Assembly (NCBI RefSeq): GCF_030814835.1
Contig: NZ_JAUSVS010000008.1
Coordinates: 1 to 64,000 of the forward strand
Reading direction: 5' to 3'
From: Caulobacter ginsengisoli
GTDB lineage: Bacteria > Pseudomonadota > Alphaproteobacteria > Caulobacterales > Caulobacteraceae
DNA: 64,000 nucleotides
The translations under genes were made by a program, and so were the position numbers. The notes beneath the pieces are model-generated. The model made no database searches and was not told the origin of the DNA. It was given only the letters and a program-made list of their open reading frames with translations. Positions 8,668 through 18,400 of the stretch are shown here, one piece after another (positions within the stretch are counted from its first letter, which is position 1; the number at the start of each line of letters is the position of its first letter).

Positions 8668-9167
8668 CGGCTCGGTTCCTTGTGGGTGGTGGCCTGCAGC
8701 GAGCGCTTGGTGCGCTCCAGCAGGCGGGTCAGGTCCTCGGCCTCGCCGACGGTCAGGTCGGCGAACAGGGCTTCGATCCAGCCTTCATGGGCGGCGGCCA
8801 TTTCGGAAAAGCGCGCCTGGCCCAGCGCGGTCAGCCGCACCCGCTGGACGCGGCGGTCGGCGCCGGCGACGCCCTCGATCATGCCGTCGGCCCTCAGCCG
8901 GGCGGCCAGGCCCGTGACGTTGCCGTTGCTGACCATCAGCATGCGCGAGACCTCGCCCATGGTCAGGCCCTCCGCCCCGGCCCGGTCGAGGGCCGAGAGC
9001 ATGTCGAAGCGCGGCAGGGTGGAGTCGAACTCGTCGCGCAGGCGCTGGGAGATGCGCTGCTCGATGGCCGTGGAACAGGTCAGCAGCCGCAGCCACAGGC
9101 GCAGGGAGCGCTTGCCGTCCGGGGCGCCGCCCAGGCGGTCGGGCAGGAGGGGCTGGACCGCGCTCAC
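8664..9167 (-). CDS. MarR-family transcriptional regulator
   Basis: A 167-residue winged-helix protein with the MarR core: [41 protein letters not shown] (recognition helix region), then the wing [19 protein letters not shown] chose the GTG at 9167, which overlaps the SDR stop as GTGA; this coupling is used repeatedly in this genome. Being inside the operon, it probably regulates its own transcript, with an aryl-CoA thioester as a likely ligand. The perfect palindrome at 12224-12237 in front of the first gene is its best candidate operator. Confidence 0.85.
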   Translation of the reverse strand: MSAVQPLLPDRLGGAPDGKRSLRLWLRLLTCSTAIEQRISQRLRDEFDSTLPRFDMLSALDRAGAEGLTMGEVSRMLMVSNGNVTGLAARLRADGMIEGVAGADRRVQRVRLTALGQARFSEMAAAHEGWIEALFADLTVGEAEDLTRLLERTKRSLQATTHKEPSR

Positions 9168-9925
9168 AGCTCGCCCCCGGCCACCGGAATGGCGGCGCCG
9201 TTGATCGCCGAGGCCTCCGGACCGCACAGCCACAACACCGTGGCGGCCACCTCGTCCGGGGTGATCAGCCGGCCCAGCGGGTTGGAGGCGAAGAGCGCCG
9301 CCTTGGCCTCCTCGGGATCGCGACCGGACTTGCCGACGATGACCTCCACGGAGCGGGCGACCAGGTCGGTGTCGGTGAAGCCCGGGCAGACGGCGTTGAC
9401 CGTGACCCCCTTGGTCGCCACCTCCAGCCCCAGCGCCCGGGTCAGGCCGACCAGTCCATGCTTGGCGGCGACATAGGCGGAGACATACGGGTAGCCCTTG
9501 AGACCGGCCGTCGAGGCGATGTTGACGATCCGGCCCCAGCCGGCGGCCAGCATGGCCGGCAGCAGCAGGCGGGCGGCAGTCGCCGGAGCTTCCAGATTGA
9601 GGGCGAGCATGGCGCGCAGGTCCTCGGCCGAGGTCTTGAGGAAGGGCGCTGAAGACGCCGCGCCAGCGTTGTTGACCAGGATATCCACCGGACCGAACCG
9701 GCCCTGCCCTGTCGCGATCGCCGCGGCCAGGGCTTCGGCGTCGGTGACGTCGGCGGGCGCGACCTGAGCGTCAGCGCCGATCAGCGCCGCCGTCTCCTCC
9801 AGCGCCCCCGACCGGCGGCCGACCAGGGTGACGCGGCAGCCGGCGGCCGCCAGCTTCAGGGCGCTGGCCCGGCCGATGCCGCCGCCCGCCCCGGTGACCA
9901 GGACGTGTCGTCCCCGCAGGTTCAT
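9164..9925 (-). CDS. Short-chain dehydrogenase/reductase (3-hydroxyacyl-CoA dehydrogenase-like)
   Basis: A 253-residue classical SDR. The NAD(P) motif [12 protein letters not shown], the NNAG motif in [12 protein letters not shown], and the catalytic Ser-Tyr-Lys ([23 protein letters not shown]) are all present. It overlaps both neighbours by 4 bp. In related aryl-CoA clusters such an SDR oxidises a hydroxyacyl-CoA formed after ring reduction. That specific role is inferred from context. Confidence 0.87.
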   Translation of the reverse strand: MNLRGRHVLVTGAGGGIGRASALKLAAAGCRVTLVGRRSGALEETAALIGADAQVAPADVTDAEALAAAIATGQGRFGPVDILVNNAGAASSAPFLKTSAEDLRAMLALNLEAPATAARLLLPAMLAAGWGRIVNIASTAGLKGYPYVSAYVAAKHGLVGLTRALGLEVATKGVTVNAVCPGFTDTDLVARSVEVIVGKSGRDPEEAKAALFASNPLGRLITPDEVAATVLWLCGPEASAINGAAIPVAGGEL

Positions 9926-12222
9926 ACCGGCCCTCCCTGCTGCTGGCGTTCCAGGTTGCGGGCCAGCTGGGCGAAGCCGGCCAGGTACTGGATCGGCGGC
10001 GGGGCGCCGAACCAGCCCTGCTCGGCGGCCGCTCGCAGCGTCCAGTTGGGATCGGCCAGGTGCGGCCGGGCCAGGGCGCAGAGGTCGGCCCGGCCGGCGG
10101 CCAGGATCGAGTTGACGTGGTCGGTCTCGTAGATGTTGCCCACCGCCATGGTCGCCACCCCCGCCTCGTTGCGGATCCGGTCGCTCAAGGGGGTCTGGAA
10201 CATGCGGCCATAGACCGGCTGGGCGTCGGGCGAGGTCTGGCCAGCCGAGACGTCGATCAGGTCGCAGCCGGCGTCGGCGAAGGCCCGGGCGATGGTCACC
10301 GAATCCTGCGGCGACAGCCCCTCCTCCACCCAGTCGGTGGCCGAGAGCCGAACCGACATCGGCCGCTCGTCCGGCCAGGCGGCGCGCATGGCGGCGAACA
10401 CCTCCAGCGGAAAGCGCAGGCGGTTCTCGACCGAGCCGCCGTAGTCGTCCGTCCGGCGGTTCGACAGCGGGGTGAGGAAGGAACTCAGCAGATAGCCGTG
10501 AGCGCAGTGCAGCTCGACCATGTCGAAACCGGCCTGGGCGGCCAGGCCCACGGCGCGGACGAAATCGTCCCGCACCCGGTCCATGTCGGCGCGGGTCATC
10601 TCGCGTGGCGTCTGGTCCTGGTCCGACCAGGGGATGGCCGAGGGGGCGATCAGCTCCCAGCCGCCCTGCAGCAGCGGCTGGTCGGCGCGCGGTCCCCAGG
10701 GCCGCTCGACCGAGCCCTTGCGGCCGGCATGGGCCAGCTGCAGGGCGATGCGGGCGCCCTGGCCGTGCACGAAGTCGACGATCCGCTTCCAGGCGTCGCG
10801 GTGCTCGGGGGCGTACATGCCGGCGCAGCCGGGGGTGATGCGGCCGTCGGCCGAGACGTCGGTCATCTCGGTGAACACCAGCCCGGCCCCGCCCAGCGCC
10901 CGGCCGCCCAGATGCACCAGGTGGAAGTCACCCACCGTGCCCTCGGTCGCCGAATACATGCACATCGGCGAGACCACGACGCGGTTGGGCAGGGTCAGGC
11001 CGCGCAGGGTCAGGGGCGCGAACATCGGCGGCGGTGGCCGGTTCTTCGGCGCCGCCCCGGCGGTCTCGGCGAACCAACGCTCGACCCCGGTCAGGAAGTC
11101 GCCGTCGCGCAGCCGCAGGTTCTCGTGGCTGACCCGTTGGCTGCGGGTCAGCAGGCTGTAGGCGAACTGCAGCGGGTCCAGGTTGGTGTAGCGCTCCAGG
11201 CTCTCGAACCATTCGGTGGAGTTGCGCGCCGCGCTCTGCAGCTTCAGCACCTCGACCCGGCGCTCCATCTCATAGTCGGTGAGATTGGCGTCCAGCTCGC
11301 CCGCGTCGGTCAAGGCCTGGGCCAGGCGGATGGCGTCCTCGAAGGCAAGCTTGGTGCCCGAGCCGATGGAGAAGTGGGCGGTGTGGGCCGCATCGCCCAT
11401 CAGCACCAGCCGGCCGTCGCGCCAAGTCGAACAGGCCACTCGCGGGAAGTTCAGCCAGGCCGAGCCGCGCAGATGCCGCGCATTGCTCATCAGGGCGTGG
11501 CCGTCCAGCCAGTCGGCAAACAGCGCCTCGGCCGCCCGGCAGGTCTGGTCCTGGTCCATGGCGTCGAAACCCAGGCCCCGCCAGGTCGCCTCCGAGCACT
11601 CGACGATGAAGGTCGAGCCGCCCTCCTCGAAGCGATAGGCATGGGCCCAGATCCAGCCGTGCGATGTCTCGACGAAGGCGAAGGTGAAGGCGTCGAAGGC
11701 CTTGGTCGTGCCCAGCCAGATGTATTTGTTGGCCCGCACGTCGATATCGACGCCGAACACCTGCGGCCGCTCGTTGCGCGCGCGGCTGTTCAGCCCGTCG
11801 GCCGCCACGACGATGTCGGCGTCCAGGGCCAGGGCGTCCTCGACCTCGCTCTGGAAGCGCAGATCGACGTCCAACGAGCGGGCGCGATCCTGCAGGATGG
11901 AGAGCAGCCGTTGGCGGCCTATCCCGGCGAAGCCGTGGCCGCCGGAGCGGATGGTCTGGCCATGGATATGGACGTCGATGTCGTCCCAGTGGACGAAGCC
12001 GGCCTCGATGGCGGCGGCGGTCTCCGGGTCATTGGCCTTCAGATTGGCCAGGGTCTGGTCGGAGAACACCACGCCCCAGCCAAAGGTGTCGTCCGGCCGG
12101 TTGCGCTCATGGACCACCACGCTCAGCGAAGGGTCGCGCAGCTTCAGCGAGATGGCGAGATACAGCCCGCCCGGCCCGGCGCCCACGACGGCGATGCTTC
12201 TGACGGCTCGTTCCGGCGACAT
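9922..12222 (-). CDS. Bifunctional 2-aminobenzoyl-CoA/salicylyl-CoA monooxygenase-reductase
   Basis: A 766-residue fusion of two flavoenzymes. Residues 1 to about 390 are an FAD monooxygenase ([17 protein letters not shown] at the start, [18 protein letters not shown] as the GD motif). Residues from about 395 onward are an old-yellow-enzyme barrel ([20 protein letters not shown], then [19 protein letters not shown]). This layout is that of salicylyl-CoA 5-hydroxylase/oxidoreductase and of Azoarcus 2-aminobenzoyl-CoA monooxygenase/reductase, which hydroxylate and then reduce the ring of the CoA thioester. It is the first gene of the operon. No Shine-Dalgarno is visible; the palindrome at 12224-12237 occupies that place, so the mRNA may be leaderless. 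Confidence 0.88.
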   Translation of the reverse strand: MSPERAVRSIAVVGAGPGGLYLAISLKLRDPSLSVVVHERNRPDDTFGWGVVFSDQTLANLKANDPETAAAIEAGFVHWDDIDVHIHGQTIRSGGHGFAGIGRQRLLSILQDRARSLDVDLRFQSEVEDALALDADIVVAADGLNSRARNERPQVFGVDIDVRANKYIWLGTTKAFDAFTFAFVETSHGWIWAHAYRFEEGGSTFIVECSEATWRGLGFDAMDQDQTCRAAEALFADWLDGHALMSNARHLRGSAWLNFPRVACSTWRDGRLVLMGDAAHTAHFSIGSGTKLAFEDAIRLAQALTDAGELDANLTDYEMERRVEVLKLQSAARNSTEWFESLERYTNLDPLQFAYSLLTRSQRVSHENLRLRDGDFLTGVERWFAETAGAAPKNRPPPPMFAPLTLRGLTLPNRVVVSPMCMYSATEGTVGDFHLVHLGGRALGGAGLVFTEMTDVSADGRITPGCAGMYAPEHRDAWKRIVDFVHGQGARIALQLAHAGRKGSVERPWGPRADQPLLQGGWELIAPSAIPWSDQDQTPREMTRADMDRVRDDFVRAVGLAAQAGFDMVELHCAHGYLLSSFLTPLSNRRTDDYGGSVENRLRFPLEVFAAMRAAWPDERPMSVRLSATDWVEEGLSPQDSVTIARAFADAGCDLIDVSAGQTSPDAQPVYGRMFQTPLSDRIRNEAGVATMAVGNIYETDHVNSILAAGRADLCALARPHLADPNWTLRAAAEQGWFGAPPPIQYLAGFAQLARNLERQQQGGPV

Positions 12223-12223
12223 G

Positions 12224-12237
12224 TTTTAAGCTTAAAA
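12224..12237. promoter_or_regulatory. Candidate MarR operator (perfect 14-bp palindrome)
   Basis: The sequence TTTTAAGCTTAAAA is fully self-complementary and lies one base upstream of the first ATG of the aromatic degradation operon. Its position over the expected promoter or ribosome site, and the MarR gene in the operon, make it a candidate repressor site. The assignment is inference. Confidence 0.55.
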
Positions 12238-12264
12238 TGATTGACCCGAGTCGTCCAGCGCCGT

Positions 12265-13692
12265 TCAGGCCACCGCCTGGTGGCCGTCCTCCGGCTTGTC
12301 GCCGTTGGCGGCCTCGGGCGGCGGTCCGCGCAGCGCCGCCACGAAGCGGTCGCGCCAGGCGTTGACGTCGTCGCGCTTCACACCCTCCAGCAGCCGCTCC
12401 CAGCGCATGCGGCGCTTGGTCAGCGGCATGGCCAGCGCGCGGCGGATGGCGTCGCTCATGTCCTCGCGGCTGAAGGGGTTGACCAGCACCGCGTCGGTCA
12501 TCTGGTCGGCGGCCCCGGCGAAGCGGGAAAGGATCAGCACGCCGGGGTCCTCGGGGTCCTGGGCGGCGACGAATTCCTTGGCGACCAGGTTCATGCCGTC
12601 GCGCAGCGGGGTGACCAGGGCGACGTCGGCGGCGCGATAGATGCCGGCCAGCTGGTCGCGCCGGTAGCCGCGGTTCACATAGCGGATCGGCACCCAGTCG
12701 ACGGTGGCGAACTCGCCATTGATGCGGCCGGCCACGCCGTCCAGGCGGTGGCGGATTTCCTGATAGGCCTCGACCTCGTCGCGGCTGGGGGTGGCGATCT
12801 GCAGCAGGAAAACGTCCTCCTGCTGCTCGGGATGATCGATCAGGAACTGCTCGTAGGCCAGGAACCGCTCCTCCAATCCCTTGCTGTAGTCCAGCCGGTC
12901 GACCCCCAGCACCATCCGCCGGCCGGCCAGGCTGGTCTGCATCCGGTCGAACTGCTGGGTGGCTTCGTCGGATTTCGCCGCCTCGATGAAGCCCTGGGCG
13001 TCGATGCCGATCGGGAAGGAATCCACCTGGACGGTGTGGTCGAAGGCGGTCAGCCGGCCCGGCCCGGCGACCGACCCGTGCGCCTCGTGGATCACATAGT
13101 CCTCGAAGGCCTCGCGGTTGTCCTCGGTCTGGAAACCGATGACGTCATAGTCGAACAGGGTCTCCACCAGCGCCCGGTGCTTGGGCAGCGTGGTCAGCAG
13201 CCGCCGGGCCGGCCAGGGGATGTGCAGGAAGAAGCCGATACGGTTCTTCACCCCCAGCTTGCGCAGCTCCCGGGCCATGGGGATCAGGTGATAGTCGTGG
13301 ACCCAGATCAGGTCGTCCGGCTCGAGCAGCGGGACCAGGGTCTCGGCGAAGCGGCGGTTGACCCGGGCATAGCCCTCGTCGAACGAGCGCTCGTAGCTGG
13401 TCAGGTCGGTGCGGTAGTGGAACAGCGGCCAGAGCGTCTTGTTGGCGTAGCCGTTGTAGTATTCCAGCCGGTCCTGTTCCTCGAGATCGACCAGGGCGAT
13501 GGTCACCCCGCCGACCCTCTGCATGCGGATCTGGCCGGTGAAATGCTCGGTGGTCTCGCCGCTCCAGCCGAACCAGACGCCGCTGTATTCGCGCAGCGCC
13601 GCGGCCAGGGCCATGGCCAGCCCGCCGGTGGAGCCCAGTCCGGGGTCCGCTGGCGGATTCACGCGATTGGAAACCACGATCAGTCGGCTCAT
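12265..13692 (-). CDS. otsA: Trehalose-6-phosphate synthase
   Basis: A 475-residue GT20 enzyme that joins UDP-glucose and glucose-6-phosphate into trehalose-6-phosphate. The substrate motifs are clear: SNRVNPP and GGLAMAL at the N-terminus, WFGWSG, the [16 protein letters not shown] motif, WVHDYHL, and [21 protein letters not shown]. Late motifs such as [15 protein letters not shown] and LSRFAGAA are intact too. It overlaps the GH15 gene by 4 bp and closes the otsB-GH15-otsA operon. The C-terminal 25 residues ([19 protein letters not shown]) are a disordered tail. Confidence 0.96.
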   Translation of the reverse strand: MSRLIVVSNRVNPPADPGLGSTGGLAMALAAALREYSGVWFGWSGETTEHFTGQIRMQRVGGVTIALVDLEEQDRLEYYNGYANKTLWPLFHYRTDLTSYERSFDEGYARVNRRFAETLVPLLEPDDLIWVHDYHLIPMARELRKLGVKNRIGFFLHIPWPARRLLTTLPKHRALVETLFDYDVIGFQTEDNREAFEDYVIHEAHGSVAGPGRLTAFDHTVQVDSFPIGIDAQGFIEAAKSDEATQQFDRMQTSLAGRRMVLGVDRLDYSKGLEERFLAYEQFLIDHPEQQEDVFLLQIATPSRDEVEAYQEIRHRLDGVAGRINGEFATVDWVPIRYVNRGYRRDQLAGIYRAADVALVTPLRDGMNLVAKEFVAAQDPEDPGVLILSRFAGAADQMTDAVLVNPFSREDMSDAIRRALAMPLTKRRMRWERLLEGVKRDDVNAWRDRFVAALRGPPPEAANGDKPEDGHQAVA

Positions 13693-15500
13693 CTGACCGA
13701 ACTCCAGGGTCGGCTGAGCAGGACGGCGCAGTTGATCAGCCCGACCAGGCTGTAGGTCTGTGGATAGTTGCCCCAGAGCTCGCCGCCCTCGAAGGCGATG
13801 TCTTCGGAGAGCAGGCCGGCGCGGGTGCGGCGGTTGAGCATCTCGACGAACAGCTCGCGGGCCTCCTCGTCGCGTCCGACCAGTTTGAGGGCCTCGATGA
13901 ACCAGAAGGTGCAGAAGTTGAACGCCGTCTCGGGCCGGCCGAAGTCGTCGGGGTTGGAATAGCGCAGGAAGTAGGAACCTTTGCGCAGGTCGGCTTCCAG
14001 GCCCTTGAGGGTGGCCAGGTGGCGGGGGTCGTCGGGCTTGATGAAGCGCAGGTCGATGAGCTGCAGCAGGCTGGCGTCGGTTTCCTCGCCGCCGAAACTG
14101 GCGGCGAACCGTCCGACATCGGCGTTCCAGGCGTCCTTTTCGATGCGGGCCCGGATGGTCTTGGCGCGGTTGTTCCACAGCTCGGCGCGGTCGGGCAGGC
14201 CCAGCACCTCGGCGGCGTTGCCCAGCCGGTCGCAGGCGGCCCAGCACATGACGGCCGAATAGGTGTGGATGCTGGCCCGGGTGCGGAATTCCCACAGGCC
14301 CGCGTCCGGCTGGTCGTGCAGGGCGAAGGCCTGTTCGCCCACCTCCTCCAGCGCCTCGAAATCGGCCATCGAGCCGCGCCGCAGCAGCCGCTCGTCGAAA
14401 AAGGCGTGGACGCTGGAGAGCACGATCTGGCCATAGACGTCGAACTGGTCGTGCTCGGAGGCCTGGTTGCCGACCCGGACCGGGCCCATGCCGCGATAAC
14501 CGGCCAGGTCCGGGGCGGTGCGCTCGGTCAGCCGGGCCTCGTAGCCCACGCCATAGACCGGCTGGATGCGGCCGCCGCCCGCCTGGGAGACGATGTTGCG
14601 CAGGTAGCCGAGGTAGTTCTCCAGAATGTCCATCGCCCCCAGGCGCGTCAGGGCCTGGATCACGTAATAGGCGTCGCGCAGCCAGCAGTAGCGGTAATCC
14701 CAGTTGCGCCCCGACCCCGCCGATTCCGGCAGCGAGGTGGTCATCGCCGCGATGATCGCCCCGGTCTCCTCATAGACGCAGAGCTTCAGCCCGATGGCGG
14801 CGCGGATCACCGCCGACTGCCAGTCGAGCGGGATGGCCAGGGTGCGCACCCATTCGCGCCAATAGGCCTCGGTGCGGCTGAGCATATGGCGCGCCCCGGC
14901 CTCGATCTCGCCGCCGAACGGCTCGTCCGGGCCCAGGAAAAAGGCCAGGTCCTGCTCCAGCCGGAAGGTCCGCTCGTCGGCGATATGGCTGACCGGGCAG
15001 TTGGTCGACAGCCGCAGGGTGAGGTTGGAACAATCATAGCGGATGTGATTGGAGCCGGCGGTGGCCTGGGCGGGATACCCGCCGTAGTCGCAGGTTGGCC
15101 GCAGCCGCACGGTGATCCGGGGCGAACCCTTCAGCGGCCGGACCATGCGCACGTAGGCGGTGGGGCGATAGATGCGGTCGAGCTGGCGATAGCGCGGACA
15201 GAAGTCGAGAATCTCCACCGACGCGCCATGGCTGTCGGTCAGTTCGGTGCGCAGGATGGCGGTGTTGGGTAGGTAGGCCTGGGTGCTCGACACGCCGTCG
15301 GCCAGGGTGATGGTCCAGCAGCCCCGAGCTTCAGCGGCGTCGGCCGGAGCGTCATTGAGCAGGGCGCAGAACAGCGGATCGCTGTCGGGCCGAGGCGCGC
15401 AGGCCCAGACGAACGCGCCCTCTGCATCGACCAGGGCGCTGACCGTGCAGTTGCCGATCGGCGAGAGATCGACATTGGCGGGCGAAATGATGCCGGTCAT
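13689..15500 (-). CDS. GH15 family glycoside hydrolase (trehalase/glucoamylase-like)
   Basis: A 603-residue inverting glycosidase of the GH15 family. The N-terminal beta-sandwich (residues 1 to about 230) is followed by an (alpha/alpha)6 barrel with NWDYRYCWLRDAYYVIQAL, and a late GGELWGNYPQTYSLVGLINCAV holds the usual catalytic-base region. Proteobacterial GH15 genes inside ots operons, and mycobacterial GH15 enzymes, include trehalases, so trehalose hydrolysis is as likely as maltodextrin hydrolysis. It overlaps otsA and otsB by 4 bp each, so all three are coupled. No signal peptide is present, which places it in the cytoplasm. Confidence 0.88.
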   Translation of the reverse strand: MTGIISPANVDLSPIGNCTVSALVDAEGAFVWACAPRPDSDPLFCALLNDAPADAAEARGCWTITLADGVSSTQAYLPNTAILRTELTDSHGASVEILDFCPRYRQLDRIYRPTAYVRMVRPLKGSPRITVRLRPTCDYGGYPAQATAGSNHIRYDCSNLTLRLSTNCPVSHIADERTFRLEQDLAFFLGPDEPFGGEIEAGARHMLSRTEAYWREWVRTLAIPLDWQSAVIRAAIGLKLCVYEETGAIIAAMTTSLPESAGSGRNWDYRYCWLRDAYYVIQALTRLGAMDILENYLGYLRNIVSQAGGGRIQPVYGVGYEARLTERTAPDLAGYRGMGPVRVGNQASEHDQFDVYGQIVLSSVHAFFDERLLRRGSMADFEALEEVGEQAFALHDQPDAGLWEFRTRASIHTYSAVMCWAACDRLGNAAEVLGLPDRAELWNNRAKTIRARIEKDAWNADVGRFAASFGGEETDASLLQLIDLRFIKPDDPRHLATLKGLEADLRKGSYFLRYSNPDDFGRPETAFNFCTFWFIEALKLVGRDEEARELFVEMLNRRTRAGLLSEDIAFEGGELWGNYPQTYSLVGLINCAVLLSRPWSSVR

Positions 15501-16249
15501 GCGCGGACGATCTCCTGCAGCCAGGCCAAGACAGCCTCCACGTCCGCGAGACGGCGGCTGGCCGCCGTCTCGCGCGCCGGCCCTACCAGAACGCCCATCC
15601 CACCGCTCCGTTCGACAAAGGCGAAGGCGTCTTCGTCAGTCAGGTCGTCGCCGACGAACACCGGCCGGCAGCCCGCGAAGGGCGGCTCGGCCAGGAAGGC
15701 GGCCACGGCGTCGCCCTTGTCGGGACCAGGCGTGCGCAGTTCGACGACGCAGCTGCCCGCCTGCAGCGTCAGGCCTGTCCGATCCGCCAGGCGCCGGGCC
15801 AGGCCGATGGCGCGGTTCTCGAAGTCCGGGGCGCCGCGATAGTGCAGGGCGACGCTGGCGCCCTTGTCCTCGACCAGCAGGCCCGGCGCGCCAGCCGCAA
15901 GCCGCTGGAAGTCCGCGCGGACCTGGTCCAGGGCCGGATGAACGGGCGCCGCGAAGCGGGCGCCCAATGCCGATCGGCGTTCCAGGCCGTGGATTCCGGA
16001 CACCGCAGCGACGGCGCTCTCCAGGATGCGGTCGATGTCGTCGATGGTCCGCCCGCTGATCACCGCCAGGCGACCGCCGAGGCGCTCGGCCGTCCGCGCC
16101 AGAAGCCGGTTGCGGCGGGTGTCGATTCCGACGTCTTGCGGCCGCGGCGCGATCGGGCTCAGGGTGCCATCCAGATCGAGGAACAGGGCCTCGCCGCCGG
16201 ACAACGGATCGGGGCGGGTAAGATGCGCAACGGTCTCAGCGAGGCTCAT
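15497..16249 (-). CDS. otsB: Trehalose-6-phosphate phosphatase
   Basis: A 250-residue HAD-superfamily phosphatase that completes trehalose synthesis. The nucleophile motif LFLDLDGTLSP, motif II VISGRTIDDID, the cap-domain signature HGLERRS, the lysine in PDKGDAV and motif III/IV FVGDDLTDEDAFAFV are intact. It is the first gene of the ots operon, ahead of GH15 and otsA. I see no clear promoter in the 150 bp upstream. Confidence 0.94.
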   Translation of the reverse strand: MSLAETVAHLTRPDPLSGGEALFLDLDGTLSPIAPRPQDVGIDTRRNRLLARTAERLGGRLAVISGRTIDDIDRILESAVAAVSGIHGLERRSALGARFAAPVHPALDQVRADFQRLAAGAPGLLVEDKGASVALHYRGAPDFENRAIGLARRLADRTGLTLQAGSCVVELRTPGPDKGDAVAAFLAEPPFAGCRPVFVGDDLTDEDAFAFVERSGGMGVLVGPARETAASRRLADVEAVLAWLQEIVRA

Positions 16250-16399
16250 GACACGGCCATCCTACAGCCCACGCGATAGGGCGCGCGGCCCGAGGCCGTT
16301 CGGAAGAGGGATCGCCGCCCAGACATGCGCCTGTTGCAACGCCCCAGCGAGCTTCTGGTTCGCGGATTGCCCGGAAGGGCCTCTGCTGGCGCTAGGATT

Positions 16400-16790
16400 C
16401 TATTTGTTCCACTCGATGACCGCCTTGACCAACGGCCAGCGCCCCTCGGCTTCGGACTTCAGGCCGGGCGCGAGGACCTGGCTGACCGTCGAGGTGTTGC
16501 CCCTGGCCCCATTGACGGAATCCACCAGGTCGGAGCTCGTTCCTCCCTCCGGCCAGAAAACACTGAGATGGCTTAGGCCCGAGCCGGCTACGAGATCCCG
16601 GAACAGGGCTTCGCTCCCGGCCGGGCCAGTGGTTTCGGTGGCGAGGTCATGGGCGATCTGGAAAATCAGAACGAGATCGTCCTCGCCGTAGGCCGTGCCC
16701 AGCCCCCTGCCGGCTTCCATCCGGCGCAGCTCGAATTCGGGCCGAAACTGCCCAGCATCGCCGTGCCGCCGGAGGGTATCGAAGAATCTC
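16400..16790 (-). repeat. Duplicated 3' segment, copy 1
   Basis: This stretch and 18010-18400 align without gaps at an offset of 1610 bases. From 16507 to 16608 only one base differs (16559). Similarity falls to roughly 80 percent toward 16740. The rest of the two genes is unrelated, so this is a duplicated or gene-converted domain. Confidence 0.85.
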
Positions 16791-17971
16791 TGCACTGCGG
16801 TCTCGATACTCGTTGCCCCCCGGCTCGGCGGCGGGCGCGCGGGTCTCTCGCTGGACGGATGCGGCGGCGGCGGCATGCTAAGCGGGACTTTCGAGGCCCG
16901 GACGAGCAGGGGCAGGAACTGCAGCTTGACCCTGCGGTCGGCGGCGATGTCGGGCAGCGGCGGTTGCGTCCCGGCCGTCACGTCCACCAGGGCCTTGTAG
17001 ATTTCTTCCCCCAGTTCGAAACCCGGGCGGCGCAGTCGGGCGACGCGCAGCCGGCCGGCCTGCCCCTCGAGCGGCCTGGCCGGCTCATGCCGCCGACGAT
17101 CGAAGGTCTCACCGGGCTTGGGCCAGACCAGGGTGATCCTGGCCTCAAGCATGCCCATCAGCCAGGCCTCGCAAGCCCAGCGGGCGGCCGCGTCGGCCGG
17201 CACGCCGTCCGTCATCAGCCCTACCGCCCCCAGGACCTGACCCACCCGCGCCGTGGCCGATACGCTCCGCCCGCCCATCTGGCCGAGGCAGAATTGGGTG
17301 GTCGGGAGATCCAGCCCGAGCACATCCAGCCACTCCGCCGTCGCCGCCACCCGCAAGGCCTCGAACACATCGGCGCGCCGCGCCTTGGCGTCGCCGAACC
17401 CCCGATCCGCCATCAGGCCGCGCACGATTCCGCGGTCCTCCAGCGCTGCGCCCAGGTCCCGCGCCAACTGCTTGGGGCTTGAGCGAGTCGGCCGTCCCTG
17501 ACCCGCGGTCCCGACAGGCGGCGGCTTGAGCGGCGGGCTCTCCAGGACGGGAGCCGGCCCCTGAGGTTCCGGCTGCGGCTCCGGCGGCGCTTCCGACTCC
17601 GGTTCCAGGGACATCACCGACGGGGATGGATCGGCAAGAGGCCGAGCAGGATCTGCCGGGACGGGAGGCTCGGCGGCAGACTTGGGTGGAGAGACCGCCG
17701 GCGGCGGAGGCGGCGTTGGCGCCTGCAACGACGGCCGGGACGGCACAGGGACGGCGGTCGGCGTCTCGACGGCGGCCGGCCGGGCGGCGGGGGAATCCGA
17801 CGCCGGCGAGAGGTTCAGGAATCCCTCAAGCGGTTGCGATCGTCCGGTCACCCAGCGCCGAACCCCCAGAAGGGCGATCAACATCCCTGCTCCCGTCATC
17901 GCGAAGCGCAGAATGTCCAGAGCCTGCCCAGGCAGGCTCCAGGTCACCTCATCATTCAGTGGCGACGACAT
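16400..17971 (-). CDS. Membrane-anchored protein with shared C-terminal domain (tubulin/vWA operon, gene 7)
   Basis: A 523-residue protein I cannot match to a named family. One membrane segment (about residues 18-37, ALDILRFAMTGAGMLIALLGV) is followed by a long proline-rich linker (about 50-160), a middle globular domain (about 165-350) and a C-terminal domain of about 125 residues. The last domain (motifs GTAYGEDDLVLIFQIAHD, FRDLVAGSGLSHLSVFWPEG, ending VIEWNK) is almost identical to the end of the adjacent upstream protein. Most of the chain would be cytoplasmic. It lies 38 bases after its paralogous neighbour and is the last gene of the seven-gene operon. The two tails may dock onto the same partner, perhaps one of the NTPases. 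Confidence 0.8.
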   Translation of the reverse strand: MSSPLNDEVTWSLPGQALDILRFAMTGAGMLIALLGVRRWVTGRSQPLEGFLNLSPASDSPAARPAAVETPTAVPVPSRPSLQAPTPPPPPAVSPPKSAAEPPVPADPARPLADPSPSVMSLEPESEAPPEPQPEPQGPAPVLESPPLKPPPVGTAGQGRPTRSSPKQLARDLGAALEDRGIVRGLMADRGFGDAKARRADVFEALRVAATAEWLDVLGLDLPTTQFCLGQMGGRSVSATARVGQVLGAVGLMTDGVPADAAARWACEAWLMGMLEARITLVWPKPGETFDRRRHEPARPLEGQAGRLRVARLRRPGFELGEEIYKALVDVTAGTQPPLPDIAADRRVKLQFLPLLVRASKVPLSMPPPPHPSSERPARPPPSRGATSIETAVQRFFDTLRRHGDAGQFRPEFELRRMEAGRGLGTAYGEDDLVLIFQIAHDLATETTGPAGSEALFRDLVAGSGLSHLSVFWPEGGTSSDLVDSVNGARGNTSTVSQVLAPGLKSEAEGRWPLVKAVIEWNK

Positions 17972-18009
17972 GGTTCACAGCGCTTTCGGGTGACGGCGCC
18001 TCTCTGATG

Positions 18010-18400
18010 CTACTTGTTCCACTCGATGACCGCCTTGACTAGCGGCCAGCGCCCCTCGGCTCCGGACCTCAGGCCGGGCGCGAAGACCTGGCTGACCGTT
18101 GAGGTGATGCCCCTGACCCCATTGACGGAATCCACCAGGTCGGAGCTCGTTCCTCCCTCCGGCCAGAAGACACTGAGATGGCTTAGGCCCGAGCCGGCTA
18201 CGAGATCCCGGAACAGGGGTTCGTTGCCAACAGGACCAATAGTGTCGGCGGCGATGTCGTGGGCGATCTGGAAGATCAGAACGACGTCCTCCTCGCCGTA
18301 CGCCGTCCCCGGCGCCCTGCCGGCTTCCAGGCGCCGCTGGTCAAATTCGGATCGCACGGGCGCGGTGTCGCCGTGGTGCAGGAGTTTGTCGAAGAACCTA
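18010..18400 (-). repeat. Duplicated 3' segment, copy 2
   Basis: Partner of 16400-16790, ending the upstream gene. See copy 1 for the alignment. The near-absence of silent changes in the central 102 bases implies recent duplication or conversion. Confidence 0.85.

Noticed and set aside
6231-9204. Long plus-strand frames opposite the aryl-CoA ligase and hydratase
   Set aside because: High-GC antisense shadows; the minus-strand genes show complete catalytic motifs.
12241-12246. TTGACC as a plus-strand -35 box
   Set aside because: No plus-strand gene follows within range.
16400-17971. TonB-like protein (one membrane helix and a proline-rich linker)
   Set aside because: The C-terminal domain does not resemble TonB and matches its neighbour instead; no ExbBD genes are nearby.
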